Source: an uncultured Bacteroidales bacterium (GTDB taxonomy: Bacteria; Bacteroidota; Bacteroidia; Bacteroidales; Bacteroidaceae). Taken from it: a stretch of 64,000 nucleotides of DNA. Location of the stretch: positions 62,001 through 126,000 of the forward strand of contig CADCBH010000004.1 of assembly GCA_902799655.1 (NCBI GenBank), in the 5' to 3' direction. The translations under genes and the position numbers were made by a program. Under the pieces are notes generated by a model. That model worked only from the letters and a program-made list of their open reading frames with translations. It did not search any database and was not told where the DNA came from. How positions within the stretch are numbered: position 1 is the stretch's first letter; each line of letters starts with the position of its first letter. Shown piece by piece: positions 24,931-31,855 of this stretch.

Positions 24931-25875
24931 ATGAAACAACTAATTAGACTATTTTCAGCTATCACGCTTTTAGTCTTCGTAGCTTGCGGAGACGACGACA
25001 ACAGCTACAATCTCAAAAAGGACACAGATCCCGCTCCAGTTCAACCCGACGCGCGTCAAGATGGAGGGCCAGACATTGCCAAATACAGTTTGGAATTCCC
25101 TGCGCTGAAAGGGGGTAACAGCGTTGTAGTTGTTCATTACGGCACTGTGAACGACAAGTTAGGGAAGAAGGACTACAACTACAGTGTAGAATGGGACACC
25201 AACATCCATGCCCAGCGCTGGAGTTGCTATAAGATGTATGCAGACAACTATAAGACTGGCTCACAGGTGAGCAGATACAATGCCACGAATGACGGAACCC
25301 TGTCGGCACAGTGTCAATATCCCAATGACCCTGATCTCCCTTCGCAATACCGTTTCACAAAAGATCCCTACAAAGGCTCTGGCTTCGACCATGGACACAT
25401 TTGCCCATCGGCTGATCGTCAGCGTGCAACAGAAGCCAACTACCAGACCTTCTATATCACCAACATGCAACCGCAGAACAATCCATTTAATGCAGGCATC
25501 TGGGCAGATATGGAGAGTCAGGTTCGCACATGGGCAAATAACTTTGATACGCTCTACGTCTGCAAAGGCGGTACCATAGACAAGAGCGAGTGGATTCTGA
25601 AATATCTGGGAAGCGGAGACTATAAGATTCCTGTTCCTAAATACTTCTTTATGGCCTTACTTGGCAAGAAAGGTGCCAACTTCAAGGCTACAGGTTTCTG
25701 GATTGCCCAGGACAGTTACTCGTCAACTGCATTGAAGAGCTATGCTTGCAATATTCAGTCTTTGGAAAAGAATACTGGCATCGACTTTTTCTGCAACCTG
25801 CCTGATAACATAGAAAACGAAGTTGAAACCATCTCATTCTCAAAAATGGAAACAGAATGGACGTGGTTCAAGTAA
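24931..25875 (+). CDS. Lipoprotein DNA/RNA non-specific endonuclease
   Basis: The protein has 314 residues. ATG 24931 gives a lipoprotein signal with lipobox VFVAC (Cys about 18), so the enzyme should sit at the cell surface or in the periplasm. The beta-beta-alpha-metal nuclease core is seen as GSGFDHGHICPSADRQ (about 149-164) followed by FYITNMQPQNNPFNAGIWADME with the Asn and Glu that position metal and substrate. The canonical DRGH is DHGH here: the general-base His is kept while Arg is replaced by His. It degrades DNA and RNA with a metal ion. It lies downstream of the altered L31 gene without a clear promoter of its own, and a hairpin terminator follows at 25906. Confidence 0.88.
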   Translation: MKQLIRLFSAITLLVFVACGDDDNSYNLKKDTDPAPVQPDARQDGGPDIAKYSLEFPALKGGNSVVVVHYGTVNDKLGKKDYNYSVEWDTNIHAQRWSCYKMYADNYKTGSQVSRYNATNDGTLSAQCQYPNDPDLPSQYRFTKDPYKGSGFDHGHICPSADRQRATEANYQTFYITNMQPQNNPFNAGIWADMESQVRTWANNFDTLYVCKGGTIDKSEWILKYLGSGDYKIPVPKYFFMALLGKKGANFKATGFWIAQDSYSSTALKSYACNIQSLEKNTGIDFFCNLPDNIENEVETISFSKMETEWTWFK

Positions 25876-25905
25876 AAAAATGTAAAACGCTTGGTTAAAC
25901 CAAGG

Positions 25906-25945
25906 AAAAGTCGTATCTTTGCTCTGTAGCTAAGATACGACTTTT
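25906..25945. terminator. 14-bp perfect hairpin, terminator that also contains a -7 box
   Basis: 25906-25919 (AAAAGTCGTATCTT) and 25932-25945 (AAGATACGACTTTT) are exact reverse complements with a 12-base loop. It ends the nuclease transcript. The left arm and first loop bases also contain TATCTTTG (25914-25921), a -7 box, with CTTG at 25890-25893 20 bases upstream, so the glutathione peroxidase promoter appears embedded in it. A small palindrome (CTTGGTTAAACCAAG, 25890-25904) covers the -33 position. Confidence 0.75.
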
Positions 25946-25977
25946 ATTTAGACAAAAATATTACAACAAACAACACA

Positions 25978-26532
25978 ATGAGAACAGTTTATGATTTCTC
26001 TGTCAAAGACAGAAAAGGAAAGGATGTTTCACTGAAAGAGTATGCCAACGAAGTATTGCTGATTGTTAACACTGCTACGAAGTGTGGCTTCACCCCACAG
26101 TATGACGAGCTGGAACAGCTGTACAAAAGCTACCACAGCCAGGGATTCGAGATTCTAGACTTCCCCTGCAACCAGTTCGGACAGCAAGCACCAGGTACCG
26201 ACGAGTCTATTCATGAGTTCTGCAAGCTCAACTTCGGCACTGAGTTCCCACGCTTCAAGAAAATCAAGGTCAACGGTGATGATGCAGAGCCTTTGTACCA
26301 GTTCTTGAAAGAACAGAAAGGCTTTGCCGGCTGGGATATGGAGCACCCCATCGCTCACATCCTCGACGACATGCTGTCAAAGGCTGACCCCGACTACAAG
26401 GAGAAGGCTGACATCAAATGGAACTTCACCAAGTTCCTCATCAACAAAAAGGGTCAGGTCGTTGCCCGTTTCGAGCCTACAGAGAAGATTGCCAATATTG
26501 AAGCCCTTATCAAGGAAGAACTCAACAAATAA
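25978..26532 (+). CDS. Glutathione peroxidase family protein
   Basis: The protein has 184 residues and a thioredoxin fold. The peroxidatic Cys is Cys36 in NTATKCGFTPQY, the usual position. PCNQFGQQAPGT carries the conserved Gln and resolving-Cys region, and WNFTKFLI holds the Trp-Asn pair of the catalytic tetrad. Bacterial enzymes of this kind reduce hydroperoxides and are usually recharged by thioredoxin. The next gene, thioredoxin reductase, starts immediately after the stop, so the two form a peroxide-defence operon. It has no signal peptide, so it should be cytoplasmic. Confidence 0.93.
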   Translation: MRTVYDFSVKDRKGKDVSLKEYANEVLLIVNTATKCGFTPQYDELEQLYKSYHSQGFEILDFPCNQFGQQAPGTDESIHEFCKLNFGTEFPRFKKIKVNGDDAEPLYQFLKEQKGFAGWDMEHPIAHILDDMLSKADPDYKEKADIKWNFTKFLINKKGQVVARFEPTEKIANIEALIKEELNK

Positions 26533-27465
26533 ATGGAACACGTAAAATGTCTGATTATAGGTAGCGGTCCTGCCGGATATACCGCTGCCATCTATGCCAG
26601 CCGCGCCAATCTGCACCCCGTAGAATACAGCGGTATGCAGCCTGGTGGTCAGCTGACACAGACCACGGAGGTCGAGAACTTCCCAGGCTATCCACAAGGT
26701 GTGGATGGCAACCAGATGATGATGGACCTTCGCGAGCAGGCCGAACGTTTCGGTGCTGACATCCGCGACGGGAGCATCACTAAGGTTGACTTCTCACAAC
26801 GCCCCTACCGCCTATGGGCAGAAGATGGTGCAGAGATTGAGGCAGAGACGGTCATTATCGCCACAGGCGCATCAGCCAAGTACCTCGGACTCGACGACGA
26901 GCGCAAATACAACGGACAGGGTGTATCAGCCTGTGCCACCTGCGACGGTTTCTTCTATCGCAAAAAGACGGTGGCTGTCGTTGGTGGTGGAGACACCGCC
27001 TGCGAGGATGCCTTATACCTTAGCGGACTGGCCAAGAAAGTGTACCTCATCGTGCGCAAGCCGTTCCTGCGTGCATCAAAAGTGATGCAGGATCGTGTCA
27101 AGGCAGCTGAGAACATTGAAATCCTCTTCGAGCACAACACTTTAGGATTGTTTGGAGAGAATGGTGTGGAAGGTGCCCACCTTGTTAAGCGCAAGGGTGA
27201 AGCCGATGAACAGCTTGTTGACATCCAGATTGACGGATTCTTCCTCGCCATCGGTCACAAGCCCAATACAGACATCTTCAAAGAGTGGCTGGATACCGAT
27301 GAGGTAGGCTATCTGAAAAAGATTGATGGTACGCCACGCACCAAACTGCCAGGTATCTTCGTGGCTGGCGACTGTGCTGACCCTGTTTACCGTCAGGCCA
27401 TCAGTGCCGCAGGAACAGGTTGCCAGGCTGCCATAGAAGCTGAGCGCTTCCTATTGGAAAACTAA
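26533..27465 (+). CDS. trxB: Thioredoxin-disulfide reductase
   Basis: The protein has 310 residues, normal for the low-molecular-weight bacterial enzyme. FAD-binding GSGPAGYTAAIYA is at about residues 9-21, the redox-active pair is CATCDG (Cys about 135 and 138), NADPH-binding VVGGGDTACEDALYL follows, and the C-terminal FAD motif is GIFVAGDCAD. It reduces thioredoxin with NADPH. The ATG follows the glutathione peroxidase stop with no gap. A palindromic repeat element (27471-27549) and a terminator lie downstream. Confidence 0.96.
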   Translation: MEHVKCLIIGSGPAGYTAAIYASRANLHPVEYSGMQPGGQLTQTTEVENFPGYPQGVDGNQMMMDLREQAERFGADIRDGSITKVDFSQRPYRLWAEDGAEIEAETVIIATGASAKYLGLDDERKYNGQGVSACATCDGFFYRKKTVAVVGGGDTACEDALYLSGLAKKVYLIVRKPFLRASKVMQDRVKAAENIEILFEHNTLGLFGENGVEGAHLVKRKGEADEQLVDIQIDGFFLAIGHKPNTDIFKEWLDTDEVGYLKKIDGTPRTKLPGIFVAGDCADPVYRQAISAAGTGCQAAIEAERFLLEN

Positions 27466-27470
27466 CTCAA

Positions 27471-27549
27471 TCCCCCTAAGTTAGGGGGACATAGAGGGTC
27501 TGAACAAGCATTCCTTCAGACCCCACCTACCTCCCCTAACTTAGGGGAG
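27471..27549. repeat. Palindromic intergenic repeat element
   Basis: Three inverted repeats follow one another: TCCCCCTAA/TTAGGGGGA (27471-27489), GGGTCTGAA/TTCAGACCC (27496-27523) and CTCCCCTAA/TTAGGGGAG (27531-27549). The outer two resemble each other, so the whole element is bounded by related palindromes. A diverged copy is recognisable inside the mfd gene at 47029-47109. Confidence 0.75.
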
Positions 27550-27561
27550 ATGAACTAAAAG

Positions 27562-27590
27562 AAAAACCCCGCTTCACAGCGGGGCTTTTC
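27562..27590. terminator. Bidirectional intrinsic terminator
   Basis: CCCCGCT (27567-27573) pairs with AGCGGGG (27578-27584) around a TCAC loop. On the plus strand CTTTTC follows. On the minus strand TTTTTC follows, which is the stronger tail. It can end trxB transcripts and also a minus-strand transcript from about 27700. Confidence 0.85.
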
Positions 27591-27700
27591 GATAAAAACT
27601 AAATTAATCAACCATAAACCTTAACCATTAAAAATCTCTTGTTTAAGACAAAAGAGTATGTAACTCTTAAGCGTCCTCAGGAATTCGCTAATTCCTTTGA
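27562..27700 (-). ncRNA. Candidate small RNA on the minus strand
   Basis: On the minus strand a -7 box TAATTTTG (plus-strand 27707-27714) would start transcription near 27700. The roughly 140-base transcript has a perfect hairpin GGAATT-AGCG-AATTCC (27680-27695), a second hairpin AAGAGT-TACAT-ACTCTT (27652-27668) and the terminator at 27567-27584 with a T-run. Only a six-codon ORF (MVKVYG) occurs in it. The -33 element is weak: a TTTG on the minus strand lies 12 rather than 20 bases upstream. The remainder of the gap 27466-27900, from 27715, is A/T-rich without a gene. Confidence 0.4.
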
Positions 27701-27872
27701 ACACTGCAAAATTACGATAAATAAAACAAATAGAGGTTCAGATAACGATAAATATGGTTTAATTATCGTTATTTCTACGTTTTTTCAACCTCAAATAACG
27801 ATTTTCAAACCAAAATCACCCGTTTTAACATTTTTTTTGAGACAAATAGCCCAATTTTCAAACTGAAAACGG

Positions 27873-27880
27873 TACATTTG
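27873..27880 (+). promoter_or_regulatory. -7 box of the AraC-type regulator gene
   Basis: TACATTTG at 27873-27880 matches TAnnTTTG, with the ATG 21 bases downstream. No TTTG is found at the expected -33 position, so expression may need an activator or be weak. Confidence 0.45.
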
Positions 27881-27900
27881 CTACAAAAAAAGGACAGCAT

Positions 27901-28965
27901 ATGACCATAACATCCATAATATTGCTCCTCACCACCCTCTTTTTTGCGGGATTTTGTAGTAGATTATTGCTACGACAGCGCTCACAGGATACACCTTTTG
28001 AGTATCCTGCCGGTTTAGTATTGCAAGTGAGCAACAACGATATTATGCAATATATCAAGAAGTCTGCAGCACAGATTGAGTCATTGATGAAAAAAAAGAA
28101 TGTATCATTCAAGGTCAAGTGTGAGCCAGAAAGTATGATGGTATGGATTGACAACGAGTGGATGGACAAAGTCTTCGCACTCATTGTTTCAGATATTATG
28201 AAACGGATAGGACAAGACGGCAAGGCAGGCATTGAAGCATATACCAATGAGCGCTATGACCGTATGATTATCCGCTTCTACGACAACGGAGAGCAGATGA
28301 AACAGCAGACATTGAGTTTCATACATTATATGGTCAATTACCACCATGGGCATATCACTGCAGATTACTCCAAAAAACAGGGTAATATAATCCAAATAGA
28401 ACTGCCTATCACAAAGGAAGCCTATCCGACAAACTCTAAGGATCGCGCCGAATCGTCTGCCTTTAATATTCCCAACAATATTGAACTGCGCGTACCTACC
28501 ATTGAATTACCTAATGATTATGAGGCAGGCAACGAGAGTATCCGCGAGATTATGCATACAGCTCCGCATCATGCTGACCAGCTCTTCCTGCAGCGAGCTG
28601 TCAAGTGTATCAATGAGCATCTGAACGACAGCGACTACGACCGACAGGCTTTTGCAACAGACATGGGCACCAGTATCAGTACACTCTATAACAAGATTCG
28701 CTCTATAACAGGCAAGAGTCTTACAACCTTCGCTCGCGACATCCGCATCAAGGCAGCCTGCAGGCTGGCCAAGGAGAATCCAGACCTACGTGTCAGCGAC
28801 ATTGCCTATCAGGTCGGTTTTAGGGATCCCAAATACTTCGCCACATCCTTCAAGCGTGTTACAGGTTTGCAGCCCAAAGAATATATCCAGAAAGTGAGAA
28901 GCGAGGTAAGTGAAGAAATGGGGGCAAAGCTAACGTTTAGTCAAACAGAGGGCGAGGAAGGTTAG
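27901..28965 (+). CDS. Membrane-anchored AraC-type regulator with a degenerate histidine-kinase ATPase-like domain
   Basis: The protein has 354 residues. One membrane helix (about 5-24, IILLLTTLFFAGFCSRLLL) is followed by a region (about 40-178) resembling the GHKL ATPase of sensor kinases in order: WIDNEWMDKVFALIVSDIM (N-box position, key Asn absent), RFYDNGEQM (G1-like), HHGHITADYSKKQGNIIQIE (G2-like). There is no phospho-acceptor His domain or receiver. The C-terminus (about 238-340) is a full AraC DNA-binding domain with FATDMGTSISTLYNKIRSITG and VSDIAYQVGFRDPKYFATSFKR. It looks like the output end of a hybrid two-component regulator that kept a non-catalytic ATPase fold. Target unknown. 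Its 3' end overlaps the convergent symporter gene by 36 bases. Confidence 0.8.
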   Translation: MTITSIILLLTTLFFAGFCSRLLLRQRSQDTPFEYPAGLVLQVSNNDIMQYIKKSAAQIESLMKKKNVSFKVKCEPESMMVWIDNEWMDKVFALIVSDIMKRIGQDGKAGIEAYTNERYDRMIIRFYDNGEQMKQQTLSFIHYMVNYHHGHITADYSKKQGNIIQIELPITKEAYPTNSKDRAESSAFNIPNNIELRVPTIELPNDYEAGNESIREIMHTAPHHADQLFLQRAVKCINEHLNDSDYDRQAFATDMGTSISTLYNKIRSITGKSLTTFARDIRIKAACRLAKENPDLRVSDIAYQVGFRDPKYFATSFKRVTGLQPKEYIQKVRSEVSEEMGAKLTFSQTEGEEG

Positions 28966-30339
28966 CAGGCCATTTAGCATGAGCAATTCATAGCCAAAAT
29001 GATAGTCGGTGTATTGTCCTACTATCAAATCCAGCACATAACAAGCAATGGGCGATGCTACACAAATGTATGGCACAACACGGTCATTGGCTGGTCGTTT
29101 CGTCAGCAAGCCAAAGGCAAACAGTCCCAAAAGCGGGCCATATGTATATGAGCAGAGAATATAGATGGCATCAATGACACTGGTGGAATTCAGGATGCGG
29201 AAAAGTAGGATAAACACAACAAATACCACTGCCATACCAATATGTACCTTACGGCGCAATCGCTCATCATTGGGTTTACCGCAGATATCAACACAGAAAC
29301 TCGTGGTCAACGCCGTCAAGGCAGAGTCGGCACTGGAGAATGCAGCAGCCACCATGCCAAGGATAAAGATGTATGATGTAAGAGGGATGATGGAAGATGT
29401 CTGTTGAATAAATACTGTCAACAGTTCATCACCCTTGGCAGGTAATGCAATTCCTTGTTGTTGATACCAGAGCGTCAACAACACTCCTAATGAGAGGAAG
29501 AGCAGATTGGCAGGTACAAAGGCAACGCCATAGGTACACATATCTTTCTGGGCATCATGCAATGTACGGCATGTTAGGTTTTTCTGCATCATGTCTTGAT
29601 CCAGACCTGTCATGACGATGGCAATAAACGCGCCACTCAGAAACTGTTTCCAGAAATACTGCTTCGAGAACCAATCGTCAAAGACGAAAACACGCGACAG
29701 TTCACTATCGCTGATAGCCGTCACCGCCTCCTGCATCGTCATCCCAAGTTCACCCATCACCATATAAATAATAAGGAGTAAGGCACCGAACAAACAGGCT
29801 GTCTGCAAGGCATCCGTCCAGACAATAGTCTTGATACCGCCTTGGCGGGTGTAGAGCCAGATAAGCGCCGTCATCACTATCACGACAAGAAAGAAATTGA
29901 TTTTCAATCCGCTGCACTCCATCAATATCCAGCATACAATATAGAAGCGCACGGCAGCACCCGTCATTTTCGACAGCAGAAAAAATGAAGCGCCCGTTTG
30001 ATAGGCACGTTTCCCGATGCGCTGTCCCAAATAGCTATAAATTGTCGTCAGATTCAACCGGTAATAGAGCGGCAGCAGCACAAAGGCTATCACCACATAG
30101 CCGACGATGAAACCCATACAGGTCTGAAGATAAGTCATTCCAATACCCGTCACCATACCTGGTACCGACACGAAAGTGATGCCTGAGATAGAAGCGCCTA
30201 CCATGCCAAAGGCCACCAAGTACCAAGGTGAACGGCGGTCAGCCCTATAGAAAGTTTCGTTTGTTGCCTGATGTCCCGTCCATCTGCTGATGGCAAAAAG
30301 AAGAGCAAAATAGGCAAAAACAACAGCTATTGTCATCAT
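28930..30339 (-). CDS. Sodium:solute symporter family protein
   Basis: The protein has 469 residues with about 13 membrane helices of the SSS (SLC5-like) family. Typical phrases are FYRADRRSPWYLVAFGMVGA, SISGITFVSVPGMV, GFIVGYVVIAFVLLPLYYRL and SSADSALTALTTSFCVDI in the sodium-site helix 8 region. It couples import of a small solute to sodium entry; the solute cannot be inferred. A -7 box TAACTTTG (plus 30348-30355) lies just upstream on the minus strand. The 3' end overlaps the AraC-type gene convergently, so the two may interfere in transcription. Confidence 0.88.
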   Translation of the reverse strand: MMTIAVVFAYFALLFAISRWTGHQATNETFYRADRRSPWYLVAFGMVGASISGITFVSVPGMVTGIGMTYLQTCMGFIVGYVVIAFVLLPLYYRLNLTTIYSYLGQRIGKRAYQTGASFFLLSKMTGAAVRFYIVCWILMECSGLKINFFLVVIVMTALIWLYTRQGGIKTIVWTDALQTACLFGALLLIIYMVMGELGMTMQEAVTAISDSELSRVFVFDDWFSKQYFWKQFLSGAFIAIVMTGLDQDMMQKNLTCRTLHDAQKDMCTYGVAFVPANLLFLSLGVLLTLWYQQQGIALPAKGDELLTVFIQQTSSIIPLTSYIFILGMVAAAFSSADSALTALTTSFCVDICGKPNDERLRRKVHIGMAVVFVVFILLFRILNSTSVIDAIYILCSYTYGPLLGLFAFGLLTKRPANDRVVPYICVASPIACYVLDLIVGQYTDYHFGYELLMLNGLLTFLALCLTKR

Positions 30340-30365
30340 AATGGATGCAAAGTTACAAAATAATT

Positions 30366-30407
30366 AAGAATTGAGAATTGAGAATTGAGAATTATTTAGT
30401 AATTTTG
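30366..30407 (+). promoter_or_regulatory. Heptamer repeats and promoter of the TrpB2 gene
   Basis: AAGAATT followed by three copies of GAGAATT occupy 30366-30393. ATTG at 30377-30380, inside the repeats, is 19 bases from the -7 box TAATTTTG at 30400-30407. The heptamers therefore fill the -33 region between this promoter and the divergent symporter promoter. The ATG of the TrpB2 gene is at 30441. Confidence 0.55.
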
Positions 30408-30440
30408 CAAGCGGTAATTATTCACCAACAACAAAAAACA

Positions 30441-31802
30441 ATGTCAAAACAGAAAAAATTCATCCTCCAAGAGAGTGAGATTCCCACACAGTGGTACAAC
30501 ATTCAGGCTGATATGCCCAACAAGCCCCTGCCTCCCATCCATCCTGCTACCAAGCAGCCCTTGGGTGTTGACGACCTGGCACACATCTTCCCCCGTGAGT
30601 GCTGTGTACAGGAGTTGGATACAGAACACCGTTGGATAGACATTCCTGAAGACGTACTTGAAAAATATAAATACTACCGTTCTACACCGTTGGTAAGAGC
30701 CTATGCACTGGAAGAGGCTCTCGGTACCCCCGCACATATCTACTTCAAGAATGAATCGACCAACCCGCTGGGTTCCCATAAAATCAACTCTGCCCTGCCC
30801 CAGTGCTACTATGCCAAGCAGGAAGGAACGACCAATGTGACGACTGAGACTGGTGCCGGACAGTGGGGAGCTGCCCTGAGTTATGCTGCCAAGATCTACG
30901 GTCTTGACTGTGCTGTCTATCAGGTGAAGATTACCATGCAGCAGAAGCCGTATCGTTCCAGCATCATGCGCACCTTTGGAGCTGTCGTTGAGGGATCTCC
31001 TTCAATGTCAACCCGTGCCGGTAAGGACATTCTGACAAAAGATCCCACTCATAGCGGTTCACTGGGAACAGCCATCTCTGAGGCTGTTGAGCTGGCCACC
31101 ACCACACCGAACTGCAAGTACACACTGGGTTCTGTGCTCAATCACGTAGGTCTGCACCAGACCATTATCGGTCTTGAAGCCGAGAAACAGATGCAGATGG
31201 CCGGTGAATATCCCGACATCGTCATTGGCTGCTTCGGTGGTGGCAGTAACTTCGGTGGAATCTCATTCCCATTTATGCGTCATAACATCCTCGACGGCAA
31301 GAACACCGAGTTTATCGCTGCCGAGCCAGACAGCTGTCCGAAGCTGACACGCGGTCAGTTCCGTTACGACTTCGGTGATGAAGCTGGATATACACCGTTG
31401 CTGCCTATGTTCACCCTGGGTCATAACTTCAAGCCCTCGAATATCCATGCTGGCGGTCTGCGCTATCACGGTGCCGGTATGATTGTCTCTCAGCTCATCA
31501 AGGATGGTCTGATGCATGGTGTTGATATTCCTCAGCTCGAAACCTTCGAAGCAGGTATGCTCTTTGCCCGTACAGAAGGCATCATCCCTGCCCCCGAGAG
31601 CTGTCACGCCATTGCCGCCACCATTCGTGAAGCCAAGAAATGCAAGGAAAGCGGTGAGGAGAAAGTCATCCTCTTCAACCTCAGTGGTCACGGCCTCATC
31701 GATATGCCAAGCTACGAGTCGTTCATCAAGGGTGACCTTCAGAACTACACCGTTACGGATGAAATGATTGCTCAGAATCTCGCTGAGATCGACAATCAAT
31801 AA
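30441..31802 (+). CDS. Tryptophan synthase beta chain, TrpB2 type
   Basis: The protein has 453 residues, longer than TrpB1 (about 400) and typical of TrpB2. The N-terminal extension (QKKFILQESEIPTQWYNIQA) is characteristic. The PLP-binding Lys is in NPLGSHKINSA (about residue 114). ETGAGQWG binds substrate and GCFGGGSNFGG is the phosphate-binding loop. It condenses indole with serine (or phosphoserine in some TrpB2) to make tryptophan. It stands alone with no trpA beside it, as usual for TrpB2, which may salvage indole. ATG 30441 is preferred to 30378 because the latter lies upstream of the -7 box. A 12-bp hairpin terminator follows. Confidence 0.92.
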   Translation: MSKQKKFILQESEIPTQWYNIQADMPNKPLPPIHPATKQPLGVDDLAHIFPRECCVQELDTEHRWIDIPEDVLEKYKYYRSTPLVRAYALEEALGTPAHIYFKNESTNPLGSHKINSALPQCYYAKQEGTTNVTTETGAGQWGAALSYAAKIYGLDCAVYQVKITMQQKPYRSSIMRTFGAVVEGSPSMSTRAGKDILTKDPTHSGSLGTAISEAVELATTTPNCKYTLGSVLNHVGLHQTIIGLEAEKQMQMAGEYPDIVIGCFGGGSNFGGISFPFMRHNILDGKNTEFIAAEPDSCPKLTRGQFRYDFGDEAGYTPLLPMFTLGHNFKPSNIHAGGLRYHGAGMIVSQLIKDGLMHGVDIPQLETFEAGMLFARTEGIIPAPESCHAIAATIREAKKCKESGEEKVILFNLSGHGLIDMPSYESFIKGDLQNYTVTDEMIAQNLAEIDNQ

Positions 31803-31827
31803 AATGAATAGAGGCTATTAAATGATT

Positions 31828-31855
31828 AGAGTGATGAACGGTTGTTCATCACTCT
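31828..31855. terminator. Bidirectional hairpin terminator between convergent genes
   Basis: AGAGTGATGAAC (31828-31839) pairs perfectly with GTTCATCACTCT (31844-31855) around a four-base loop, and ATATTTTT follows on the plus strand. The right arm contains the stop codon of the minus-strand CxxCH propeller gene (31849-31851), so the hairpin serves the ends of both transcripts. Confidence 0.85.
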
